DNA from: Labilibaculum sp. K2S
Lineage (GTDB): Bacteria; Bacteroidota; Bacteroidia; Bacteroidales; Marinifilaceae
Reading direction: 5' to 3'
DNA: 64,000 bases
Assembly (NCBI RefSeq): GCF_030372765.1
Contig: NZ_JAUCMW010000010.1
Location: 40,364 to 104,363, forward strand
Part shown: piece after piece, positions 24,612 through 32,466 of the stretch
Layout of the letters: every line of letters begins with the position of its first letter
Position numbering within the stretch: position 1 is the stretch's first letter
Position numbers and translations under genes: made by a program
The notes under the pieces: generated by a model
What the model was told of the DNA's origin: nothing
Seen by the model: only the letters and a program-made list of their open reading frames with translations
The model's database searches: none

Positions 24612-25991
24612 CTACTGTGCAGTATACACTTTGTATTCCCAAGCTTTAAGGGACATTTTCTCTTCTGCTGTAAACCTGGCTTCTTCATTGCTAAAGTAGT
24701 CTTTATAGTCTCCCGCTAATGCTTCCGATGAAAGTGTAAATTCCTGATCTTGGTCAGTCAAATTCAATACCACTAGTACTTTATCGCCTTCTGCCTCACG
24801 AACAAATGCGTAAACCTCTTCGTTCTTATCGGAAGGAATTCGAACAATCTCACCTCCTTTAATTCCGTTCTGCAATGCCTTATTATTGCTTTTTAAGCTA
24901 AGTAATTGCTTGTAAAAAGGCTCCAATGTTTTGTTACTCCAGTCAATCGTATCTTTCTCAAAGAATTTTAATCTCTTTGCCATTCCTGCTTCCTGTCCGC
25001 CATAGATCAATGGCATTCCAGGCATTGTAAAAGTCAATACGGCAAAAGTATTTCCAGCCTCTCCCATTCTTTCCTTAACGGTACCATTCCATGAGTTCTC
25101 ATCATGGTTGGTAATAAAGTTCATGATGTATGAATCTGCTGGGAAAACGGTATCGATCTTTGCAAAAAAGGCGTCGATGTCGTTTGCATTCTTCTCTCCT
25201 TTTGCAATATCATTCATGATGTGATGGAAATCCCATCCATAGCCCATATCAAATGCATTCTCTAATAATTCGTGTCCGCCATCTTCAGCCAACATGAACA
25301 CTGGCTTGATTGAATCCAGGTCTTTGCGTGCTTTCTCCCAAAAATCGGTAGGAACCATTCCTGCTACATCGCAGCGAAATCCGTCAACATCAGCATTCTC
25401 AATCCAATATTTTAAGGAACCGATCATGTACTCACGCATGTCGTTGTTATCGTAATTCAAGTCTGCAGTATCCGACCAATCGGTACCTTCCGGTATAATC
25501 ATCTCTCCAGCTTCATTTTTGGTGTAATACTCAGGATGCTCAGTCATTAATACATTGTCCCAGCCAGTGTGATTGGCAACCCAGTCTAAAATAACATGCA
25601 TTCCCATTTCGTGAGCTTTGTTTACCATGTTTTTCAAATCGTCCATTGTCCCAAATTCAGGATTCACCGCGCGATAATCTGCCACAGCATAGTAACTGCC
25701 CATGCTTCCTTTTCTATTTTTCTCTGATATAGGAAATACCGGCATCACCCAAAGAATATCCACACCCATTTCCTTTAAACGAGGCATGTGTTCAACAAAG
25801 GCATCGATGGTTCCCTCTGGCGTGTACTGACGAATGTTCACTTCGTAGATGTTTGCATTACGGGTCCATGCAAGAGGTTTTTCAACTTTTACGTCTTCAG
25901 CAACAGCTTTTGCCGCAGGTTTATTCTGACAAGCAACTAACATTCCTGTTAGAATGACCATAGCCAGAACAATCTGATTAAATTTTTTCAT
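24612..25991 (-). CDS. GH13 alpha-amylase family lipoprotein
   Basis: The 459-residue protein has a lipobox (MVILTGMLVAC, Cys about 21) and a compact GH13 barrel without added carbohydrate-binding modules. Catalytic residues by motif: nucleophile Asp208 in GFRCDVAGM, acid/base Glu236 in MLAEDGG, and transition-state Asp297 in TNHDENSW. Region I is LDWVANHTGWDN. A short C-terminal beta domain follows (~380-459). It should cut alpha-1,4-glucans or maltooligosaccharides on the periplasmic or surface side. It is the last gene of the maltose minus-strand series, separated from the next GH13 by a 129-bp gap with an inverted-repeat element. Confidence 0.93.
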   Translation of the reverse strand: MKKFNQIVLAMVILTGMLVACQNKPAAKAVAEDVKVEKPLAWTRNANIYEVNIRQYTPEGTIDAFVEHMPRLKEMGVDILWVMPVFPISEKNRKGSMGSYYAVADYRAVNPEFGTMDDLKNMVNKAHEMGMHVILDWVANHTGWDNVLMTEHPEYYTKNEAGEMIIPEGTDWSDTADLNYDNNDMREYMIGSLKYWIENADVDGFRCDVAGMVPTDFWEKARKDLDSIKPVFMLAEDGGHELLENAFDMGYGWDFHHIMNDIAKGEKNANDIDAFFAKIDTVFPADSYIMNFITNHDENSWNGTVKERMGEAGNTFAVLTFTMPGMPLIYGGQEAGMAKRLKFFEKDTIDWSNKTLEPFYKQLLSLKSNNKALQNGIKGGEIVRIPSDKNEEVYAFVREAEGDKVLVVLNLTDQDQEFTLSSEALAGDYKDYFSNEEARFTAEEKMSLKAWEYKVYTAQ

Positions 25992-26023
25992 TTCAGTTAT
26001 TTAAGATGATTAGTTTTAAAATT

Positions 26024-26109
26024 AACCACGAAGGGCTCAAAGGATATCACAAAGGCCCTCAAAGAAAACCTTGTGATACTTTGTGTTGTACTTAGTGTTC
26101 TTTGTGGTA
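26024..26109. repeat. Palindromic dispersed repeat of the ACCACGAAG/CACAAAG type
   Basis: A long imperfect inverted repeat: AACCACGAAGGGCTCAAAGG at the left and CTTAGTGTTCTTTGTGGTAA at the right, with CACAAAG words between. Similar sequence on one arm is found at 27914-27944. Sequences of this wording are scattered through many bacterial genomes. It lies between two GH13 genes and could act as an RNA hairpin. Confidence 0.7.
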
Positions 26110-26120
26110 AAAAACATTTC

Positions 26121-27776
26121 TTACAACACCTCCAATAATACAATATTGTATTTGGTATCAATGCTTACTTTTCCGTTTTCAACTTTTGCTTTCTTACCGG
26201 AATAAGCATCCCGCAATTTGGTTCCATCCTCTAAATCAGCAATTACCAATTCTTTTTCTCCTTTTGGCAAATCCAATCCTACAAAAACCTGATCCTGCAA
26301 TTCAGCATTGCTATATGTTCTGCTGAATAAGTAAGGCTTTTCGCTGATCATTTTATGCACTCCTGCACCAACTGCCGGATGATCTCTTCGAAATTTGCCA
26401 AGCTTTTGCCAGTGAGCCAATACGGCTTGTGTATGCTCATCGGTTTCAACTTTCTCCCAGTTCATAAACGAACGCAAAGTAGCATCGCCAACAGTTCCTT
26501 CAATTATCAACGATCTGGCTGTTTCATCCCCATAATACACTTGTGAAGTTCCCGGGCACAACAACAATTTATTTGCTGATTCAATGCTTCTTTCTCTCTT
26601 TGGATCAAAAGGTGATCCGTCATCATGAGATGTCAGATAATTCAAAACGCCATAACCTTTTAAGTCGCCATTTAATATTTCTGAATATTTCGAGAACAAT
26701 TCTTCGTAGCCCGATAGTGCGTTGTACTTAAATTCGAAGTTGATTAAATCAGTAAATCCATTGGCATAATAGTTCACCTGCTTATCGCCAAAATCGTAAA
26801 CAAATTTGTTACTGATACTGTATCCATAAACTTCTGCAACAGAATAAAATTCGTTGTTGTCCATTACCTTTTCAGGATTATTTTTCTTCCACAATTGAAA
26901 TGCATATTCACATTCCGTACGAAAATCGCCCCAAACTGTTTCTTCGGTATGCTTCACAGTATCGGAACGGTAACCGTCAATTCCAAACTGAACGATGTAA
27001 TCGCACAGCCATTTAATCATGTGGTATTTTGGTGTGCGTGGATATCCTGTACGGGCAAAGAATTCATCCAATTCTTTCATTTCCTGATCGTAACGTCCTT
27101 CGTTTTTCCATTTCTCAGCCAAGCTTGCAGGAACAGTCACTTCCTGTGTGCTTTCTGTTTTAAGATCGGGCAGATTATCAGTCAGCGTGCACTCAGTCGT
27201 AGTTTCGAAGTTCTGATAAGTGCAGGTTGGTCCGGTTCTCACCCATTCCTTTTCCCAGGCCGGGTCGGTCTCTGTTGCTGGTCCGGTGTGATTAATTACC
27301 GCATCCATTACAATCCGAATTCCGTTGGCATGAGCGGTCTCTACCAATTCAGCCAAATCCTCCATTGATCCGAAGTTCGGATCCAAAGCAGTCCAATCCT
27401 TGGCCCAATATCCGTGAAAGCCATATGTATTTCCTGTTCCCTCATCAACAGCTCCGTGAATTTGCTCTGTTACCGGCGTAAACCAAATGGCGTTAATTCC
27501 CAGATCATTAAAATATCCTTCTTTTATTTTCTGAGTGATTCCCTTGATATCACCACCTTCAAAACCTCTCAGTTTTCCGGTTGGCAATTCCCGTTCAAAG
27601 TTCACGTCATTATCTTCAGTTCCGTTGCAAAAACGATCTGTCAATAGAAAGTACAAGTTAGCTCCCTCCCACACAAATGGCTTTTCAGCATCTGTAATTT
27701 GCTTTTCGGATGTTGAACACCCCAAGAGCAGAAAAAGTAATGCTGCAAATATGCTGTATCCTAATTTCTTCATCAT
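26121..27776 (-). CDS. GH13 alpha-amylase family lipoprotein
   Basis: The 551-residue protein has a lipobox (LLFLLLGC, Cys20) and a GH13 catalytic domain with an enlarged domain B (about 150-255, with CTLTDNLPDLKTES). Catalytic residues: Asp272 in GYRSDTVKH, Glu315 in SVAEVYG, Asp385 in TSHDDGSPF. Region I is MDAVINHTGP. A C-terminal beta-sandwich (about 465-551) ends in IVLLEVL. Its form is like periplasmic alpha-amylases of starch loci. Upstream, a 223-bp gap with another dispersed-repeat copy separates it from the GH31 gene. Confidence 0.93.
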   Translation of the reverse strand: MMKKLGYSIFAALLFLLLGCSTSEKQITDAEKPFVWEGANLYFLLTDRFCNGTEDNDVNFERELPTGKLRGFEGGDIKGITQKIKEGYFNDLGINAIWFTPVTEQIHGAVDEGTGNTYGFHGYWAKDWTALDPNFGSMEDLAELVETAHANGIRIVMDAVINHTGPATETDPAWEKEWVRTGPTCTYQNFETTTECTLTDNLPDLKTESTQEVTVPASLAEKWKNEGRYDQEMKELDEFFARTGYPRTPKYHMIKWLCDYIVQFGIDGYRSDTVKHTEETVWGDFRTECEYAFQLWKKNNPEKVMDNNEFYSVAEVYGYSISNKFVYDFGDKQVNYYANGFTDLINFEFKYNALSGYEELFSKYSEILNGDLKGYGVLNYLTSHDDGSPFDPKRERSIESANKLLLCPGTSQVYYGDETARSLIIEGTVGDATLRSFMNWEKVETDEHTQAVLAHWQKLGKFRRDHPAVGAGVHKMISEKPYLFSRTYSNAELQDQVFVGLDLPKGEKELVIADLEDGTKLRDAYSGKKAKVENGKVSIDTKYNIVLLEVL

Positions 27777-27913
27777 TTCGGTTATTTTAGACGCTGATTA
27801 TATATGATTCTTTATGATTTCCGCTAATTTCAATGCAAACAGCAAGAAAATACATACTGATTGTTACAATTTTTCAGATCCGGATAATTATTTAAATTTT
27901 AATATCAGTATTA

Positions 27914-27944
27914 TTCTTTGTGTGCCTTTGTGCTCTTCGTGGTT
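27914..27944. repeat. Short copy of the CACAAAG-type dispersed repeat
   Basis: On the minus strand it reads GAACCACGAAGAGCACAAAG, then GCACACAAAGAA. It shares the CCACGAAG and CACAAAG words with the palindrome at 26024-26109. Confidence 0.6.
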
Positions 27945-27999
27945 CAATTTTTATTCTTTGGCTCAAAAGCATTCTACTCTTAATTCTTCCTTACAAAAC

Positions 28000-30402
28000 C
28001 TATCGAAATTTTATTGTTATTGATTGCTTTCCTTCTAATCTTACTTCGCCTGCAAAACGAAGTATTTTTAATTCCTTATCCCAATCGAAATCAATAAGCT
28101 TCTTTCCTAAGAATACCTTCTTTGGTTTCTTATTGATATTGTGAATAACCCAATTGATTGTCTTCTGAGTGCTTTGGTAATGCTCCCCTTTTTCAGTCTC
28201 AACTTCCAATATCAATTTCGATTTCGAGGCCGCAGATCTAAAGTTCAGCATTTCGTACTGTCCCTTTCCATATGCATCAGGAGTTGCTCCATCATCGTTG
28301 TACAAATGTCCCTTACTTCCCACAACAGACTTGTCTTGATAGTAATGCAATTCCATATTTTCAAGAGAATAAGCTCTGGTATTCAGCATTCCTTTAATCA
28401 TTGGAATGAAAGAACCACCCCGAACAAATACGGGAATATGATCTTCTTCTGTAGTAATGGTGTAGCTTTTCCCGCCTTCATATTTCTTTTCAGAAACAAA
28501 ATCGAACCAAACAGAATTAGCAGGCATGTATACTTCTTTCTCTTTTAAGCCTGCATCGGTAATGGTCGATACCAAAAATGCATCTCCCCACAAATAGGTA
28601 TCCGAAACAGATAACAATTCTTTATTGTCCTGTTCTTCGAAAAACAAAGGACGCATCAATGGCAAGCCAGTCTGGTTATTATCGAAGGCAATGGTATAAT
28701 TGTATGGCATCAACTTATATCTCAATTGAATTGATTTCTTTGCCAATGCTTTGGTTTTTGACTCTCTAAACACCGGCTCGGAGGCAACAGCTTCCTGTGC
28801 ATGCGGACGAAATATCGGTTGAAAGACACCATATTGCAACCAGCGAGTGTACAATTCATCATCTAAATTATCACCTGCAAATCCGCCTAAATCGGAATGC
28901 ATGTAAGCAATTCCCTGCAAACCCATCTGCAAAGAGATTTCGGTTTGTGGCTTTAAACCTTCCCACGAGCGACTCACATCCCCTGTCCATGGTACCATTC
29001 CGTAACGCTGCGAACCAACGGCTCCTGCTCTCATCAGAATAAACGGGCGTTGATTGGGAAAGTCTTTCTGATAACCTTCATACACCAATTTCGCCCAGTA
29101 ATGACCGTAAATATTATGTACCTCATCGGCCGATCCGTTTACATGCTGCAATCCTGCCGGATGAACTTCCGGTTCTCCTAAATCGCCCCACCAACCGGCA
29201 ACTCCTTTATTGGCCAATCCTTTGTAAATATCCCAAAACCAGTCAATCGCTTTCGGCTTAAACACATCTACCAATCCGGTATTCCCGAAATAAAAATCGT
29301 AGGTATAAGGATTCCCGATAGAGTCCGTTCCCAAAACCTCTTCTTTCACGGCCTCGTCCCATCGTTTTGATGTAGTCAAGATAAAAGGCTCAGTAATCAG
29401 GATTGTTTTTACTCCTTTAGCATCCAAATCGGCAATCATTTTCTCTGGTGTTGGAAATGAATCACGCTCAAAAGCCAAATTTCCCATCTCACCTTTCATC
29501 TCTTTCCCAAACCAAAACAGATCCAAAATAATCGCATCAACAGGAATAGAATCTTTCAGAAACTGATCGATTGTTTCTCTGCATTCCTTCTCCGAATGAT
29601 ATCCGAACCGACTCGAAAAATTCCCAAAACTCCAACGGGGAAGCATAGGTTGTCTGCCCGTTAAATTGGTAAATTCATACGTGAAGCCTTCCCATGTATC
29701 CGAAGCAATTACTTGATATACTTTTCGTCCGCTGCTACTTTCATAGCGCAAGGTATTTGTATGTTTGCTATCTAAATCCAAATAACCAATGGGTGCATTG
29801 TCGAAATGAACGGCATACATTTTCGAAGAAATCACCAAAGGCATGGTGTAATTCATCAATTCGGAATGGGTACCGTATCCGTAATCAGCTCTGTTGTATA
29901 ATTGAAGTCGGTTTCCGCGTCGGTTCATTCCCAAAACACGTGCACCACCACCAAACAATACTTCATCCTCATCAATGGTAAAATCAATATTTTCTGTACT
30001 GTCTGTTTTAACGTATCCATCTTTTTCAGAAATCAGCTCTTTGCCTTTATAGCTATAGCTGATATCAAAAGGAGATTTTGAAATAGTTACATTTATTCCC
30101 TTAGACCGAAATTGCAATTCATTCCCTTTCTCAACCAGAGTAACAGAAATAAGTTCAGGTTCCATTACTACAGCAGTCGATTCTCCTTTTCCAGCTTCCC
30201 CTTTCGGGATGAAGGCCGTTTCTACAATATTTTGATTGTAAAACTGAATCTCATAATTCCCATCATTGGTAATAAGTTCCAATTCATTGCCATTCACTTT
30301 ATGCGATTGATAAACCCGTTGACTGTTTTGTGCAAATGCCGAAAAAGACGCAAGAGCAACAGCCAATAAAATAGAAAACCGTAAAACAATTCTTTTACTC
30401 AT
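28000..30402 (-). CDS. GH31 alpha-glucosidase
   Basis: The 800-residue protein has a signal peptide (SILLAVALASFSAFAQ) and the full GH31 layout: N-terminal beta-sandwich (~25-230), (beta/alpha)8 barrel (~240-590) and C-terminal beta domains. The nucleophile is Asp407 in WWGDLGEPEVHP and the acid is Asp475 in PWTGDVSRSW. The GFAGD motif after it is also typical. It removes terminal alpha-linked glucose from oligosaccharides, most probably maltooligosaccharides in the periplasm. It lies 39 nt downstream of the GH13 gene at 30442 in the same transcript. Confidence 0.93.
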   Translation of the reverse strand: MSKRIVLRFSILLAVALASFSAFAQNSQRVYQSHKVNGNELELITNDGNYEIQFYNQNIVETAFIPKGEAGKGESTAVVMEPELISVTLVEKGNELQFRSKGINVTISKSPFDISYSYKGKELISEKDGYVKTDSTENIDFTIDEDEVLFGGGARVLGMNRRGNRLQLYNRADYGYGTHSELMNYTMPLVISSKMYAVHFDNAPIGYLDLDSKHTNTLRYESSSGRKVYQVIASDTWEGFTYEFTNLTGRQPMLPRWSFGNFSSRFGYHSEKECRETIDQFLKDSIPVDAIILDLFWFGKEMKGEMGNLAFERDSFPTPEKMIADLDAKGVKTILITEPFILTTSKRWDEAVKEEVLGTDSIGNPYTYDFYFGNTGLVDVFKPKAIDWFWDIYKGLANKGVAGWWGDLGEPEVHPAGLQHVNGSADEVHNIYGHYWAKLVYEGYQKDFPNQRPFILMRAGAVGSQRYGMVPWTGDVSRSWEGLKPQTEISLQMGLQGIAYMHSDLGGFAGDNLDDELYTRWLQYGVFQPIFRPHAQEAVASEPVFRESKTKALAKKSIQLRYKLMPYNYTIAFDNNQTGLPLMRPLFFEEQDNKELLSVSDTYLWGDAFLVSTITDAGLKEKEVYMPANSVWFDFVSEKKYEGGKSYTITTEEDHIPVFVRGGSFIPMIKGMLNTRAYSLENMELHYYQDKSVVGSKGHLYNDDGATPDAYGKGQYEMLNFRSAASKSKLILEVETEKGEHYQSTQKTINWVIHNINKKPKKVFLGKKLIDFDWDKELKILRFAGEVRLEGKQSITIKFR

Positions 30403-30441
30403 ATTCAGAGGTTAATTATTCCGGTGATCACCCGATCACGC

Positions 30442-32295
30442 TTATTTTAATTCTAATATAACTGATGTGTTAGGAGCCAAAGAAATACTCCCTTTCGAAA
30501 AATCGAATTTTTTTCCGCTAATCACATCTTTTCCTGACGTGAATGCTCCTAAACATTCAGAAAATCTTTTCAAATCCAGATCCTGTGCCTTTTCGTTCTG
30601 ATTAATCACCACCATTACAGTCTTTTCCAAATTGCTTCGAAAATAAACATAGGTATCATTTTCAGGAACGTAATGCATCAATTTACCTGTGTGAATTACC
30701 GGATTTTCTTTTCTCCAGTTCAATAATTTCTTTAAATAATTAAAGGCTTTATTCTCTTTTGAGCTTCGTCCTTCTGCTGTAAAAGCATTTCTTGCATCAC
30801 CTTCCCATCCTCCGGGAAAATCAACACGCATTTCACCATCACCATCACTCTTTTTACCTTCCAGCAAGATCTCGGTTCCCACATAAAGTTGAGGAATTCC
30901 ACGAGTTGTCAGCAGGAAAGTCATCAGGTTTTTGTATTTCTGAATGTTGCCACCTAAAACCGACATGATATGGTCTGTATCGTGATTCTCAGCAAAAATA
31001 AATAAGTTGTCTGTGTGTGGATATAGATAATCAAAAGCAAGAGAATTATACAATCGAATCAATCCGGTATCCCATCCTTCTTTCTCATTAAAAGCCTTTG
31101 TCATCGCCTCAAACAAGGAAAAATCCATTACACATGGCAAATTGGAATTATAGCCATCATGATTTACAGCATCTTTTTGCCAGTAAGCAATCTCGGCAGG
31201 AGTACTTAACCATGTTTCACCCACAATATTCAGATTTGGATATTCCTCCATAATTGAGCCTGAATAAACCGCCATCGCATCTTTATCGTTGTATGGATAC
31301 GTATCGACTCTAATTCCTCCTAAATCGGCATATTCTATCCACCAAATGGTATTCTGAATAAAATAATTAATCAGTAAATCGTTCTTTTGATTCAAATCAG
31401 GCATAGACCGTGCGAACCAGCCATCAAAATTCTTTTCGTAATCTCCTTTGGAAACATATGGGTCATTCGTGGTGCTCTTACGATGATTGGATTGGGTGTA
31501 TTCAGTAAATACATGAACCCAATCACTTGAAGGCAGGTCGTTCATCCACCAATGAGCCGAAGCACAATGGTTGGTCACCACATCCATAATAATTTTAATT
31601 CCGCGTTTTTTTGCTTCCGCAGATAAACGGGCATAATCCTCCTTACTTCCAAAACGTGCATCTATTTTATAATAATCGGATATTGCGTAAGTATGGTAAG
31701 ATATTTTGGGCTGGTTATCCTCCATTAAAGGAGTATTCCAAATTGCAGTAATTCCAAGTTCCTGCAAATAATCCAAATGATCGATAATCCCTTGAATATC
31801 CCCACCATGGCGACCATTAGGATTTTCACGATCCAATTTATCTTTCATTCCTTTAACAGAATCATTACTTGGATCTCCATTTGCAAATCGGTCCGGCATA
31901 ATCAAATACACCACATCCGATGCATCATAGCCTTTTCGGCTTGCCGAATCTTCTTTTCTTTCTCTTAATTCGTAGGTATAGCTTACTTTCTTTTTGCTTT
32001 TCTCTGAAAAAACAAGATCGAAGCGACCTGCTTTTGTTCCTTTTTTAATCAGCAGATTTACAAACAAATAATTGGGGTTATCCGTCTTTATAGTCCCTTC
32101 AATGGTAACTCCCTGATAATTCATCGAAACATCATACTTCGAAACATTTTCACCGTGAACCAAAAGTTGTAAGTTTGGATTCTTCATATCCACCCACCAA
32201 AACATAGGCTCCACTCTTTCAATTTTCAACTTCTCAGCAAAGGAGTTCATGCTAAAAAAAGAAACCATTAGTAAAGATATCAAAGAAGCTTTCAT
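30442..32295 (-). CDS. GH13 neopullulanase/cyclomaltodextrinase-like enzyme (SusA-like)
   Basis: The 617-residue protein has a signal peptide (SLLMVSFFSMNSFAEK). An N-terminal beta-sandwich (~25-125; VEPMFWWVDMKNPNLQLLVHG) is typical of the cyclomaltodextrinase/neopullulanase branch (DUF-type Cyc-maltodextrinase N). The GH13 barrel has Asp331 in IRVDTYPYND, Glu360 in VGETWLS and Asp439 in ENHDTDH. A C-terminal domain follows (~530-617). The expected role is periplasmic breakdown of imported maltooligosaccharides and cyclodextrins, like SusA of Bacteroides. Its start is immediately preceded by the conserved leader shared with the LytTR gene, which suggests its own control point. Confidence 0.93.
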   Translation of the reverse strand: MKASLISLLMVSFFSMNSFAEKLKIERVEPMFWWVDMKNPNLQLLVHGENVSKYDVSMNYQGVTIEGTIKTDNPNYLFVNLLIKKGTKAGRFDLVFSEKSKKKVSYTYELRERKEDSASRKGYDASDVVYLIMPDRFANGDPSNDSVKGMKDKLDRENPNGRHGGDIQGIIDHLDYLQELGITAIWNTPLMEDNQPKISYHTYAISDYYKIDARFGSKEDYARLSAEAKKRGIKIIMDVVTNHCASAHWWMNDLPSSDWVHVFTEYTQSNHRKSTTNDPYVSKGDYEKNFDGWFARSMPDLNQKNDLLINYFIQNTIWWIEYADLGGIRVDTYPYNDKDAMAVYSGSIMEEYPNLNIVGETWLSTPAEIAYWQKDAVNHDGYNSNLPCVMDFSLFEAMTKAFNEKEGWDTGLIRLYNSLAFDYLYPHTDNLFIFAENHDTDHIMSVLGGNIQKYKNLMTFLLTTRGIPQLYVGTEILLEGKKSDGDGEMRVDFPGGWEGDARNAFTAEGRSSKENKAFNYLKKLLNWRKENPVIHTGKLMHYVPENDTYVYFRSNLEKTVMVVINQNEKAQDLDLKRFSECLGAFTSGKDVISGKKFDFSKGSISLAPNTSVILELK

Positions 32296-32393
32296 ATGCT
32301 TATAATTTGTTTTTGATTTGTCATATGGAACTTACCATGCCGGAATAATCATCTTCCTGTGTGTCACAATCACTTTGGCATGGACGTTTCATA
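32296..32393 (-). promoter_or_regulatory. Shared 5' leader element (copy 2), upstream of the SusA-like GH13 gene
   Basis: Minus-strand match to 17830-17926, ending at the ATG in both. Here the flanking words CCATGCC and GGCATGG are perfectly complementary and 34 nt apart, so a stem could form; in copy 1 both arms carry a mismatch, which argues that the DNA sequence and not the stem is kept. It lies between the terminator hairpin at 32420-32450 and the start codon, fitting an internal promoter. Confidence 0.85.
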
Positions 32394-32419
32394 CGATTAA
32401 AATAAAGCCATTATATAAT

Positions 32420-32450
32420 TTCAGGATAAGAGAAATCCCCTTATCCTGAA
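32420..32450 (-). terminator. Hairpin between maltose phosphorylase and GH13 genes
   Basis: A perfect 11-bp stem TTCAGGATAAG/CTTATCCTGAA with a 9-nt loop. On the minus strand it lies 17 nt after the GH65 stop and is followed by an AT-rich tract lacking a strong T-run, so it may be a partial terminator or a transcript-end stabiliser. Confidence 0.7.
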
Positions 32451-32466
32451 TTATTATTGTAATAAA

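Noticed and set aside
26121-30402. Plus-strand open frames opposite the GH13 and GH31 genes
   Set aside because: They are shadows of the coding strand with no family features, signals or codon pattern.
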